This document shows, in pieces, positions 9,618-17,707 of a stretch of 64,000 bases of DNA; the first letter of the stretch is position 1, and the number at the start of each line of letters is the position of its first letter. The DNA comes from Leptospira biflexa serovar Patoc strain 'Patoc 1 (Paris)' (GTDB lineage Bacteria > Spirochaetota > Leptospiria > Leptospirales > Leptospiraceae). Under the pieces are notes generated by a model. It was not told the DNA's origin and made no database searches. It saw nothing but the letters and a program-made list of their open reading frames with translations. The DNA lies in the NCBI RefSeq assembly GCF_000017685.1, contig NC_010602.1, positions 2,001,501 to 2,065,500 on the forward strand, given 5' to 3'. The position numbers were made by a program, and so were the translations under genes.

Positions 9618-9659
9618 TCATTTTTGACCAACAGAATCCACAATTGTGTCATTTTTGAC
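9618..9659. repeat. Direct repeat TCATTTTTGAC upstream of the EAL gene
   Basis: The 11-mer TCATTTTTGAC occurs exactly at 9618-9628 and 9649-9659, start to start 31 bases (about three helical turns). It lies in the glgC to EAL-gene spacer, with further short inverted repeats around TTCC/GGAA nearer the EAL start. Two same-face copies in a promoter region could be a regulator site, but nothing else supports a function. Confidence 0.45.
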
Positions 9660-10943
9660 TCAAATTATGTAGCCGTCTGGGATCGCGGAGTGCCTAGGAA
9701 CGACGATGATCCCATCTCGGATGCGAACGTATTCATCTTCGTACTCTTGTAAGTTTTGTTCGTTTAACAGCCGAACGTTGGCACCGATGGCACAATCTTT
9801 ATCGACAATTGTCCGTCGTATTTCGCAGTTAGGTCCAATCCCAATCGGGATTTTCCCTGACTTCCGATCAAAGTAACCATAGTGGTCAAGGCCCATAATG
9901 ATGGAATCGTAGATTTTGGTCCCGGAAGCTATGAGTTGCCTCACTCCAATGATGGAACGGTGCACCTCACATTGGTTAAGGATGGTCCCTTCTGAAATTA
10001 AAGCTTGGTTCACCACCGCCTGATTGATCTTTGACGGTGGCAGGGCCCTTGCCCTCGTATATATAGGGGTTTTCTCTAAGTATAAATTGAATTTCGGAAT
10101 ATGGTCGGTTAACATCAAATTGGCTTCATAAAAGGCTTTGATGGTCCCAATGTCCTCCCAATAACCGTCGTAAGTATACGCTTTTACCTTTCGTTCTTTA
10201 ATGGCCCTCGGTAGGATTTCCTTTCCGAAATCGGCCATACTTCTGTCTTCTAATACATCAATTAATGTAGAGGTATTAAAGATATAAATCCCCATATTGG
10301 CAAGGAAGGATCCGTTTTCTGTCCGACACGATTCTACTTGTGAAAGATCTTGTGGTTTTTCAATGAACTCTTGGATACTCCCACCTACGCCTGCTTTGAC
10401 GATGCCTAAACCATAAATTTGGTCTTCGGGAATGGCATTTGTGGCCACAGAGATCTGGGTTTCTGGATCCATCAAATGGCTTTGCATAAAGTCAGCAAGG
10501 TCCATATTGTACAATTGGTCACCGGAAAGGATGAGTACATACTTTGGTTTTTGTTCTCGGATATAAGGTAAAACCTTCCTTACGGCATCCGCAGTCCCTT
10601 CAAACCAATTGGCACTGGAAACTGTTTGTTCCGCCGCAATGATTTCAACAAAACTCTTTTGGTGGATGTTGTTTGTGGCATAGGTCCGATTGATGTGTCG
10701 GTTCAGCGAATACGAGTTAAACTGTGTAAGGATGAAAATTTTTTCAAATCCACTATTGAGTGAATTCGAGATGGGGATATCGATCAACCGATACTTCCCG
10801 CCAAAACTCACAGCGGGTTTGGAACGTTTTTCCGTTAGAGGCAATAACCTTGTGCCTTTTCCCCCACCTAAAATGATTGTGAGCACTTCATCTTTTTTTA
10901 AGATAAAATCCACACAGTCGATTGAGTCTTCTTGGAATCTCAT
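9660..10943 (-). CDS. glgC: Glucose-1-phosphate adenylyltransferase
   Basis: A 427-residue ADP-glucose pyrophosphorylase, which makes ADP-glucose from glucose-1-phosphate and ATP for glycogen or other alpha-glucans. The N-terminal nucleotidyltransferase motif ILGGGKGTRLLPLT is at about residues 25-38, then KPAVSFGGKYRLIDIPISN; ILSGDQLYNMD holds the metal-binding Asp, and IEKPQ and YWEDIGT follow. The C-terminal third has the left-handed beta-helix repeats usual for GlgC. An AAGGATAGGT sequence precedes the ATG. Other glycogen genes are not in the window. It lies 54 bases after purQ. Confidence 0.95.
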   Translation of the reverse strand: MRFQEDSIDCVDFILKKDEVLTIILGGGKGTRLLPLTEKRSKPAVSFGGKYRLIDIPISNSLNSGFEKIFILTQFNSYSLNRHINRTYATNNIHQKSFVEIIAAEQTVSSANWFEGTADAVRKVLPYIREQKPKYVLILSGDQLYNMDLADFMQSHLMDPETQISVATNAIPEDQIYGLGIVKAGVGGSIQEFIEKPQDLSQVESCRTENGSFLANMGIYIFNTSTLIDVLEDRSMADFGKEILPRAIKERKVKAYTYDGYWEDIGTIKAFYEANLMLTDHIPKFNLYLEKTPIYTRARALPPSKINQAVVNQALISEGTILNQCEVHRSIIGVRQLIASGTKIYDSIIMGLDHYGYFDRKSGKIPIGIGPNCEIRRTIVDKDCAIGANVRLLNEQNLQEYEDEYVRIRDGIIVVPRHSAIPDGYII

Positions 10944-10997
10944 ACCTATCCTTATAATGGGATTAGACGAAAAAGCAAGAAAAGGAAAAAGAAGATT

Positions 10998-11645
10998 CTA
11001 ATTTTTTAATAGTGCTTCTAAGATTTGTTTGCCGTCCATTTTTCCTGTATAAGGATTCATGGCTCGTTCAGGGTGAGGCATCATTCCCAAAACATTTCCC
11101 CTCTCATTACAAATCCCTGCGATGTCATGTAAGGATCCATTTGGATTTTCCCTGTACCGGAATACGACTTGCCCATTTTTTTCTAATCGTTCTAAGGTTT
11201 CTGGATCGGCAAAATAAGCACCTTCCCCATGGGCAATGGGAATGGAAAGAGTTCCTTCCATTTTTTTTGCAAAGCTGTTCTCTTTCACTGGGACAAGCTC
11301 CACATCCTTACAGATATATTTCAATGTCCTGTTGTGTAATAATGCTCCAGGGAGTAATCCTGATTCGGTGAGAATTTGGAATCCATTACAAACTCCAAGA
11401 ACCTTCCCACCTTTATTCGCATACTTCACAACTGATTCCATCGACGGGCTAAATTTTGCCATGGCCCCGCATCGCAAGTAATCACCGAAGGAAAAACCTC
11501 CAGGTAAAACCACAAGGTCTGGAACATCCTCAAAGGATTCTTTGTACCATGTGTAAATGACTTCTGCTTGGAAGGATTCCTGTAAAACAGAACCAACATC
11601 CTTATCACAATTCGAACCAGGAAAGGTGACAACACGAACTTTCAT
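10998..11645 (-). CDS. purQ: Phosphoribosylformylglycinamidine synthase subunit PurQ
   Basis: A 215-residue class I glutamine amidotransferase that supplies ammonia to PurL in the fourth step of purine synthesis. The catalytic triad is visible: C86 in GVCNGFQ, and H191 and E193 in MPHPERA. FPGSNCDKD at the N-terminus is typical of PurQ. The ATG overlaps the purS stop (ATGA), as expected for two subunits of one complex. The large subunit PurL is not in this window. Confidence 0.96.
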   Translation of the reverse strand: MKVRVVTFPGSNCDKDVGSVLQESFQAEVIYTWYKESFEDVPDLVVLPGGFSFGDYLRCGAMAKFSPSMESVVKYANKGGKVLGVCNGFQILTESGLLPGALLHNRTLKYICKDVELVPVKENSFAKKMEGTLSIPIAHGEGAYFADPETLERLEKNGQVVFRYRENPNGSLHDIAGICNERGNVLGMMPHPERAMNPYTGKMDGKQILEALLKN

Positions 11646-11890
11646 TGAGACTCAACCACTAGTTTGTAAGTTTCAATCACTTGGTTCACAAGCACAGATT
11701 CACAAATCCCTTTGGCAATTTCTTCTGCTTCTTTTTGAGAAGAAGCATTCAATTTGATTTCAATGTACTTTCCAACGCGTAAGTCTTGGATTTGTAGTTT
11801 CCCTTGGTCGTGAAGGGTACGGAGAACGGTTTGTCCTTGTGGGTCAAGGACCGATTCTTTGAGGGTGACATTTATTTTTGCGACAAACAT
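11642..11890 (-). CDS. purS: Phosphoribosylformylglycinamidine synthase subunit PurS
   Basis: This 82-residue protein has the PurS pattern: an N-terminal VTLKESVLDPQG, then a central VGKYIEIKL strand and a short helix. PurS bridges PurQ and the small form of PurL, so the organism should use the three-part FGAM synthase. The start ATG at 11890 lies 19 bases inside the end of purC, and the stop overlaps purQ; the three genes form one unit. Confidence 0.93.
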   Translation of the reverse strand: MFVAKINVTLKESVLDPQGQTVLRTLHDQGKLQIQDLRVGKYIEIKLNASSQKEAEEIAKGICESVLVNQVIETYKLVVESQ

Positions 11891-12729
11891 AAGTTGATTT
11901 TCTCTTCCAATTCCAAGTATTTTTTACGTAGTTCCTGAATCAAGGATTCGGGGAGTTGTGGTGGTGGCGGATTTTTGTCCCAAGGAGTCGTTTCGAGCCA
12001 ATTTCGAAGGATTTGTTTGTCGAAACTGGCGGGAGTTTTTCCCAGGGAATACGTCGATTTGTCCCAATACCGCGAAGAGTCTGGGGTCAAAATTTCATCA
12101 ATGAGGATGGGTTCGTCGCCTATGAGTCCAAATTCAAATTTGGTATCACACAGTAGGATCCCTTGTTTTGCCATCAAATCATGGGCTTCTTCATAAAGTC
12201 GTAGGGATATTTGTTTTACCTTTTGGAAGAGAACTGACCCAACTTCCCTTTCCATGGTTTCTTCGCTCACATTTTCATCATGACCCGAATCATTTTTCCT
12301 CGCGGGAGTGAAAATGGGAGAAGGAAATTGGAAAGACTCTTGGATCCCTTTCGGATAAGGAGTTTCTGCAATTGTGCCCGATTGTAAGTATTCTTTCCAA
12401 GCAGAACCAGTCAGATACCCCCGTACCACACATTCAAAATCAATTCGTTTTGCTTTTTTGACTAGGACAGAACGTCCAAGTAAACTTGGTTCGTTCTGAT
12501 ACGGTTTTGGAAAAAGATTGGGGTCGTCGGTGACCAAATGATTCGGAATATTTGAAAAATACCGGAACCAATTTGTAGAGATTCGAGTGAGGATTTTTCC
12601 TTTGTCTTCGACCGGTTCAGAAAATACAACATCAAAGGCTGAGATCCGATCGGTAGCAACAAGCAAAAGTTTATCCCCTAAATCATAAACATCTCTCACC
12701 TTACCTTTATAATGCGGATTTGGTATCAT
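11872..12729 (-). CDS. purC: SAICAR synthase PurC
   Basis: A 285-residue phosphoribosylaminoimidazole-succinocarboxamide synthase, adding aspartate to CAIR in purine synthesis. It opens with YKGKVRDVYDLGDKLLLVATDRISAFD and carries FECVVRGYLTGSAWKEY and LCDTKFEFGL, all family landmarks. The longer, eukaryote/spirochaete-style form (near 290 aa rather than 237) is seen. I start at ATG 12729, which overlaps the upstream stop as ATGA; an in-frame start at 12741 adds only four residues. Confidence 0.95.
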   Translation of the reverse strand: MIPNPHYKGKVRDVYDLGDKLLLVATDRISAFDVVFSEPVEDKGKILTRISTNWFRYFSNIPNHLVTDDPNLFPKPYQNEPSLLGRSVLVKKAKRIDFECVVRGYLTGSAWKEYLQSGTIAETPYPKGIQESFQFPSPIFTPARKNDSGHDENVSEETMEREVGSVLFQKVKQISLRLYEEAHDLMAKQGILLCDTKFEFGLIGDEPILIDEILTPDSSRYWDKSTYSLGKTPASFDKQILRNWLETTPWDKNPPPPQLPESLIQELRKKYLELEEKINLCLSQK

Positions 12730-13853
12730 AATTGGATACACACCATTGCCATATCATCACTAGGAGTAGAAACCCCACAAAACTCTAAAATTTTATTTTG
12801 AACAGTGGGAAGGATATCCCCTCCAGATACTACAGACTCGTGAAAAATATCTCGCATCCCTTCTTCCGTTATATATTCCATATTTGCATTCATTGCTTCA
12901 CTTGCCCCATCCGTGTACATAAAAAACTTGGATCCTTGTTTTAAGGAAACAGATTGTACTTCATCATTTGTAATCATATTGATCCCCATAATCATCGGGC
13001 TCATACCTTTGAGTAACTTGGTCTCGCCATCCAAATAAATGATAGGAGCTGGGTGTCCCCCATTGATATAAGATAAATTTAAATCTGGATCTATGATCGC
13101 ATAACAAAATGTAATTGCATAATCTTCAGGTAACACAAGCTCCATATTCTTTCTTAAATGAGAAACTCGTTCTTTCAGACCCATATTGGCCACTAAGTTA
13201 AAAAGTTGCATTTTAAACATTGCCCCGATGAGAGCAGCACTCGGTCCATGCCCTGAACAATCCGCGATGACGATATGAAGTTTTTTTTCTTCGATCCAAG
13301 TATCCACAAAATCCCCACCAATTTGTAAATAGGGATGGAATAAGGTTTGGGCCTTTATCCCATTCCAAATGAAACTTTTTTCTGGGATGAGTTGGTCTTG
13401 GACACGTCTTGCCGTTTGTAATTCTTTTTCGTATTTACTTTTTTGTTGGTATAGTTCGTCTTGCAGGTCTTTTAATCGAATTACAGAATGGATCTTTGCG
13501 ACTAACTCTCGTTTGTTAAATGGTTTATTGATAAAATCATCACCACCATTTTTCATCGCTTCTTGGAAACCCACTTCCCGGTCAATAGAAGTGATAAAAA
13601 GTATAGGAAGCAGTTTGAATTGATCCATCGTTCTTAATTCTCGACAAAACGAAAATCCATCCTGTTCTGGCATATTCACATCCAGTAGGAGTGTGTCGAT
13701 TGATGTGTTTAGGAGTACGAGTCTTGCTTCTTCCGCTGAATAGGCGGTATAGGTTTTGAATCCTTCCTGTAACAAAAGGTATTTGAGTAGTTCCACATTT
13801 TCTGGAACATCGTCTACAATGAGAATTGTATGTTGGCTATCCTTCGGTTCCAT
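12726..13853 (-). CDS. Response regulator with PP2C-type serine phosphatase output (RsbU-like)
   Basis: A 375-residue two-domain signalling protein. Residues 8-125 form a receiver: acidic pair D14-D15, phosphoacceptor D58 in LLLDVNMPEQDG, T88 and K110 in NKPF. A coiled-coil-like linker (about 125-150) leads to a SpoIIE/PP2C phosphatase domain with IGGDFVD, ADCSGHGPSAALIG, YTDGASEA and a final SDDMAMV, so metal-binding aspartates are present. By family it dephosphorylates an anti-sigma-factor antagonist. It sits 6 bases after ccmC and overlaps purC by 4 bases, an odd coupling of a stress regulator with cytochrome and purine genes. Its kinase and target are not visible nearby. Confidence 0.93.
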   Translation of the reverse strand: MEPKDSQHTILIVDDVPENVELLKYLLLQEGFKTYTAYSAEEARLVLLNTSIDTLLLDVNMPEQDGFSFCRELRTMDQFKLLPILFITSIDREVGFQEAMKNGGDDFINKPFNKRELVAKIHSVIRLKDLQDELYQQKSKYEKELQTARRVQDQLIPEKSFIWNGIKAQTLFHPYLQIGGDFVDTWIEEKKLHIVIADCSGHGPSAALIGAMFKMQLFNLVANMGLKERVSHLRKNMELVLPEDYAITFCYAIIDPDLNLSYINGGHPAPIIYLDGETKLLKGMSPMIMGINMITNDEVQSVSLKQGSKFFMYTDGASEAMNANMEYITEEGMRDIFHESVVSGGDILPTVQNKILEFCGVSTPSDDMAMVCIQL

Positions 13854-13859
13854 AGAAGA

Positions 13860-14558
13860 TTAATTCAATTCAGACCTAAGAGTATTTTTCAGTTCTTGGA
13901 TCTTTTCGTTTCGATTCGAAAGTAGAAATAAAAACAAAAACAAAAAATGATAAGCCAATACGCCAAGCCACATCGTTTGTTTCATATCCGAATCCATTCC
14001 CCCTTTTCCAAGGACACTGCCTGGATGGTTGCCTGGATTTTCAATCCAACGAATGGCACCCCAAGTGAGAACGGCACTCACTGCACAAAGTACAGAAAGG
14101 TAGGCAGATAATATGGCCTTTTTTTTTCGGGAAGGCACTAAATAACGGAAGATAAAATAACTGAGTAAGGAAATGCAGAGGATAAAAAATGACTGTAACC
14201 TAGCATCTGTTTTGTCCCATGGAACACCCCATGCGCTGTATGCCCAAATAGGACCCGAAAACAAAACTCCGATCGCAAAAACAAAAGCGAGTTGGTTTGC
14301 AGTAAAGGCAAGTCGATCCCAAAGTAGATCTTTTTTAAGAAAATAAATCAAAGAAAATACAAAAGACAAGAGGGGTCCGTATAATGCAACCCAGGCGACC
14401 GGTACATGGAGGTAAAAGATTCGATGGCTTAGTCCTTGTTCCAAAATCACATTGGGATAAAGGATGGAAACAAAAACGGCAACAACCAATGTGAAACAAA
14501 CAACGAAATAAAAAATAATGTCGATTGCCGGGTGAATCAGTTTGATTTTACGTTCCAT
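13860..14558 (-). CDS. ccmC: Cytochrome c biogenesis protein CcmC (haem handling)
   Basis: A 232-residue integral membrane protein with about six hydrophobic segments. RIFYLHVPVAW near residue 45 matches the first haem-ligating histidine region of CcmC, WGVPWDKTDARL near residue 110 is the tryptophan-rich motif in slightly altered form, and WGAIRWIENPGNHPG near residue 167 carries the second histidine. CcmC loads haem onto CcmE at the outer face of the inner membrane. It follows ccmA and ccmB; ccmE, ccmF and ccmH are not in the window. Confidence 0.88.
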   Translation of the reverse strand: MERKIKLIHPAIDIIFYFVVCFTLVVAVFVSILYPNVILEQGLSHRIFYLHVPVAWVALYGPLLSFVFSLIYFLKKDLLWDRLAFTANQLAFVFAIGVLFSGPIWAYSAWGVPWDKTDARLQSFFILCISLLSYFIFRYLVPSRKKKAILSAYLSVLCAVSAVLTWGAIRWIENPGNHPGSVLGKGGMDSDMKQTMWLGVLAYHFLFLFLFLLSNRNEKIQELKNTLRSELN

Positions 14559-14612
14559 TTTTTTCCAGATTTTCAGACTAGAAAAGAAATTCTAGGAGAA
14601 AATACAACTGCC

Positions 14613-15272
14613 CTACTCATTCTTTAAGGTTTCCACCATCACAGACCCTAAAGTCCCATAAAATAAAAGGAAAAAGAAAAGTAAACCCACCGATGGTAAA
14701 TAAAACCCGTTCTCAAGCCAATACCGGTTCTCTGCCTCCAGTCCAAATAAAAACAAAGGGATGGAAAACGGTAATTGTAAGAGTGGGATGATGATTTCCT
14801 TCAATCGGCTTTCAAAGGCGATGACACCAAGGGATACACCCAAAAACACCAAACAACCACTTCCTAAATTGGCAAAAAGCCACTCCCCTAAGTACCGGTC
14901 CAAAGACATATTCTGAAAAAATACCGATAGGACAAGAACAAGGAGTGCATTCACAAGGATGGTACAAAACCAAATGGTGAGGGACTTACTGAGATAAAGT
15001 GCGGTTGGACTTACAAAACTTAAACTTGCTTCCCAACCCATCGATTCTCTTTCTTCCCATAAACTTTGGCTGATGATGACAAAATTTAAAATGAATATGA
15101 TCGCCCATTTCAGGCCTCGAATGCTCCGAGTTGATAAGATCTCATTGACTTCGATCGCAGTATAAAAAATAAAAACGACTGAAACACTTAAGGTAAAAAG
15201 CGAAACGATCCCACCGAGGGACCTTCCTATCAGATAAAAATCTTTTTTTAACAGACTAAGAAACAAAAACAT
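14613..15272 (-). CDS. ccmB: Haem exporter membrane subunit CcmB
   Basis: A 219-residue protein with six predicted membrane spans and the CcmB-type pattern: a charged start (LLKKDFYLIGRS), the cytoplasmic loop LWEERESMGWEASL, and LKEIIIPLLQLPFSIPLFL. CcmB is the permease partner of the ATPase CcmA in the complex that releases haem-loaded CcmE. It overlaps the end of ccmA by 17 bases and is followed by ccmC after 54 bases, which contain a small CTAGAA/TTCTAG inverted repeat. Confidence 0.85.
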   Translation of the reverse strand: MFLFLSLLKKDFYLIGRSLGGIVSLFTLSVSVVFIFYTAIEVNEILSTRSIRGLKWAIIFILNFVIISQSLWEERESMGWEASLSFVSPTALYLSKSLTIWFCTILVNALLVLVLSVFFQNMSLDRYLGEWLFANLGSGCLVFLGVSLGVIAFESRLKEIIIPLLQLPFSIPLFLFGLEAENRYWLENGFYLPSVGLLFFFLLFYGTLGSVMVETLKNE

Positions 15273-15864
15273 TCCCCTGCTGAATGGAAATTTTCCCCGA
15301 ACATTCTAATTCATTGGGAATGGAATGGAGGACAACAAGGATGAGTCTAGATCCTTTTTCTTCATTGAGAATTCTACTGAGGATGTTTGCGGAATCAAAA
15401 TCAAGACCCGTGTAAGGTTCGTCGAATAGAATCACTTCCGCAGAAGAAAGTAAAACCCTCATGATCGCTACTTTCTGTTTCATCCCACGAGAAAACAAAT
15501 GGATGGGATCCCAAATCCGTTTTTCCAATCGAAACAATTTCAAAAGTTGGTTCCTTCGTTCGATCGAATGGGCTCCATCCAAACTAGCAAAATAATCCAA
15601 ATTTTCTTCTAAACTTAAAGAGGAGTAAAATCCAAGCTCATGGCCAAGGTAGGCAATTTTCTTTTTTCCATTCGGCCAGTGCCAACCGGGTGAGGTTAAG
15701 GCTTCATGGAAGATTTTTTTCAGTAAAGTGGACTTTCCCGCGCCATTTTCACCTAGGACGGCGAAAAGGCCATTCTCAAAAAAACTAAGATTCACCTCTC
15801 TCAGGATGGTTTTTTCGCCGACAGTAATAGTGAGTCCTTTTGTCTCCAAAAGCATTCGGTTCAT
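15256..15864 (-). CDS. ccmA: Haem exporter ATPase CcmA
   Basis: A roughly 202-residue ABC ATPase: Walker A GENGAGKST, a shortened signature FSRGMKQKVAIMR, Walker B VILFDEPYTGLD and a switch histidine in VVLHS. Small size and position before ccmB-ccmC identify it as CcmA. The start is uncertain: ATG 15864, ATG 15855 and a GTG at 15885 are all in frame and none has a clear Shine-Dalgarno. The divergent TPR gene starts at about 15873, so the two 5' ends almost touch. Confidence 0.87.
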   Translation of the reverse strand: MNRMLLETKGLTITVGEKTILREVNLSFFENGLFAVLGENGAGKSTLLKKIFHEALTSPGWHWPNGKKKIAYLGHELGFYSSLSLEENLDYFASLDGAHSIERRNQLLKLFRLEKRIWDPIHLFSRGMKQKVAIMRVLLSSAEVILFDEPYTGLDFDSANILSRILNEEKGSRLILVVLHSIPNELECSGKISIQQGNVFVS

Positions 15865-15872
15865 TCTACACC

Positions 15873-16889
15873 ATGTTCCATTCACTCTTTACATTCGCAC
15901 TTCTGTTTTTATTCCCCACTCTCCTATTGGGACAAAAACTAATCGGGAACAAGGAATACCCAGAACTCCTTTGGGGAAAGGATGAAGAGTTCGACACTAC
16001 CGATTTTCCGAATGGCTCCTATATTTACCATCGAGATGACTTTATCCTCACGCGTGGAAAACTGTATACGGGAGATCCACCCAAATCCAATGGAAGTTTT
16101 GTCTATGGAACCGAAACCATTACCAATTCTGGGAAATGGAACAATGATACGATCGATTTACTATTGAATGGGAAACCGAATGGCAGAGGTGAAGTGATCA
16201 AACGCCTGGAAGCGGGTGTTCGTTTTGACCCACAGTTTTTTCCGTTCCGATATAATTTGGGAAGATTGTATTCCTTGGAAATGAAATATGAAAAAGCTCT
16301 AGTGGAATTTGAATATGCAAAGGCAGAAATGCCAGAGTATTACAAAACCTATTTGCACATTGCAATCCTTTCAGAGATCACAAGACAAATCTATTATGCC
16401 ATCATGAATTATAAATTGGCAGTACAAAAAAATCCATATGATACAGAAGCGTTGATCCGACTCGCCGATCATTATTTAGCAACAGGATTAAAGAACCGCG
16501 CGCTACTTTATCTCAACAAAGCACTCAAAATTGAAGAAGAGAGTCCGAATGTCAAACTTGGATTTGCAAGGCTCGAAATGGAAAAAGGAAACTACCATAT
16601 TGCCTATAAAATATTTAACCGAACTAGTTTGACAACTGGAGAGGGAAAAGTAAAACCTTACGATAAAAAATTTCATTATTATTTTGCAGAAACAGCATCT
16701 AAGGTGACAGATTACGAAACTGCGGAAGAACAATATACAAAGATGTTGAGTTTTGCCAATGATCCATTCTTTGCGACAGTATCCTCAAAGGTGATCGCAA
16801 GGAGAAGAGACATTGCGAAAAAATTTGCTGAAGCAAAACGCACTCAATTGGATGATTCTGAAGAAGAAGTCGCACCACCAAACGAATGA
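15873..16889 (+). CDS. Exported tetratricopeptide-repeat protein of unknown function
   Basis: A 338-residue protein starting with a hydrophobic signal sequence (MFHSLFTFALLFLFPTLLLG), with no lipobox cysteine. About 100 residues of unrecognised sequence follow, then several TPR-like helical pairs (about 125-310), for example YNLGRLYSLEMKYEKALVEF and ALIRLADHYLATGLKNRALL. The acidic tail ends EEEVAPPNE. TPRs imply protein-protein contacts, probably in the periplasm. I chose ATG 15873 because it puts the signal peptide at the N-terminus; a TTG at 15840 is in frame. The last 46 bases overlap the convergent ABC gene. Confidence 0.8.
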   Translation: MFHSLFTFALLFLFPTLLLGQKLIGNKEYPELLWGKDEEFDTTDFPNGSYIYHRDDFILTRGKLYTGDPPKSNGSFVYGTETITNSGKWNNDTIDLLLNGKPNGRGEVIKRLEAGVRFDPQFFPFRYNLGRLYSLEMKYEKALVEFEYAKAEMPEYYKTYLHIAILSEITRQIYYAIMNYKLAVQKNPYDTEALIRLADHYLATGLKNRALLYLNKALKIEEESPNVKLGFARLEMEKGNYHIAYKIFNRTSLTTGEGKVKPYDKKFHYYFAETASKVTDYETAEEQYTKMLSFANDPFFATVSSKVIARRRDIAKKFAEAKRTQLDDSEEEVAPPNE

Positions 16890-17632
16890 TCTCTGGATTG
16901 TATCAATTCCTTTAAAAGATTTGATTTTGGGTCTTTTAACAACAATTTTGGGTTTCCAAATTCTGTGATCACCCCATCTTCCAAAACAAAAATCTCATCA
17001 CACATATAAGATAAAAATCCTAAATCATGCGAAACAATGAGCATTCCCAATTTATTTTCTAGATTGATGGATTTTAATTCTTCTGCAATTTTTTTTTGAA
17101 CCAGGACATCGAGGGCAGTCACCGGTTCATCTAAAAGCAAAAATTCTGGCTTTAATAGTATCGCACGAAGGATTGCGAATCTTTGAAGCTGACCACCACT
17201 TAACTCTTGTTTTGTTTTACTTAATAGAGAGATTGGTAAGTCAAATTTTTCGCAAAAAACCTTGATTTGATTTTCTGCTTCTGTTTTTTCTTTGTGATTC
17301 AAAAAAAGATTCTTTTGGATTCGAATTGGTTCCAGTAATAACTCACCCATGGTTCCAAAGGGAGAAAAACTTCCAAATGGATCTTGGAATACAGGCTGCA
17401 GTTTCGGATTCATTTCCTTGCCTAAACTGATCCCATTCCAGTCCATCTGCCCCTTCCATTGATAACCTTTCACTTTGGGAAGGAGGCCAAGAGCCAATCG
17501 AAAGAGAGTCGATTTTCCTGAACCAGACCTTCCAATGAGGCCAGTGATTTGATTCGATTTAGCTTCTAAATGGATCTCTTTTAAAAGGATTTGGTTCCGA
17601 ATGGTCAGGGAAAGATTTTTGATTCTAAACAT
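16844..17632 (-). CDS. ABC transporter ATPase, OppF/DppF-like
   Basis: A 262-residue ATPase with Walker A GRSGSGKST (about 34-42), a peptide-transporter style Q-loop region VFQDPFGSFSPFGTMGELLLEPI, signature LSGGQLQRFAILRA, Walker B FLLLDEPVTALD and switch VSHDLGF. The Q-loop sequence is the hallmark of OppF/DppF proteins, which energise oligopeptide or nickel uptake. It stands alone: no permease or binding protein is adjacent, so the substrate is unknown. Its 3' end overlaps the convergent TPR gene by 46 bases, and the C-terminal serine-rich end comes from that overlap. Confidence 0.85.
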   Translation of the reverse strand: MFRIKNLSLTIRNQILLKEIHLEAKSNQITGLIGRSGSGKSTLFRLALGLLPKVKGYQWKGQMDWNGISLGKEMNPKLQPVFQDPFGSFSPFGTMGELLLEPIRIQKNLFLNHKEKTEAENQIKVFCEKFDLPISLLSKTKQELSGGQLQRFAILRAILLKPEFLLLDEPVTALDVLVQKKIAEELKSINLENKLGMLIVSHDLGFLSYMCDEIFVLEDGVITEFGNPKLLLKDPKSNLLKELIQSRDHSFGGATSSSESSN

Positions 17633-17707
17633 ATTTTGAATTCGATAAAATCATTGCATTCTCATTTTTCCAAACAACAATGATTGGTAGATGAAGGAGA
17701 ACAAGAA

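Noticed and set aside
9383..9652. 89-residue frame overlapping the EAL gene start on the same strand
   Set aside because: It lies mostly inside the EAL gene in another frame, has no recognisable domain, and its upstream part is the glgC spacer.
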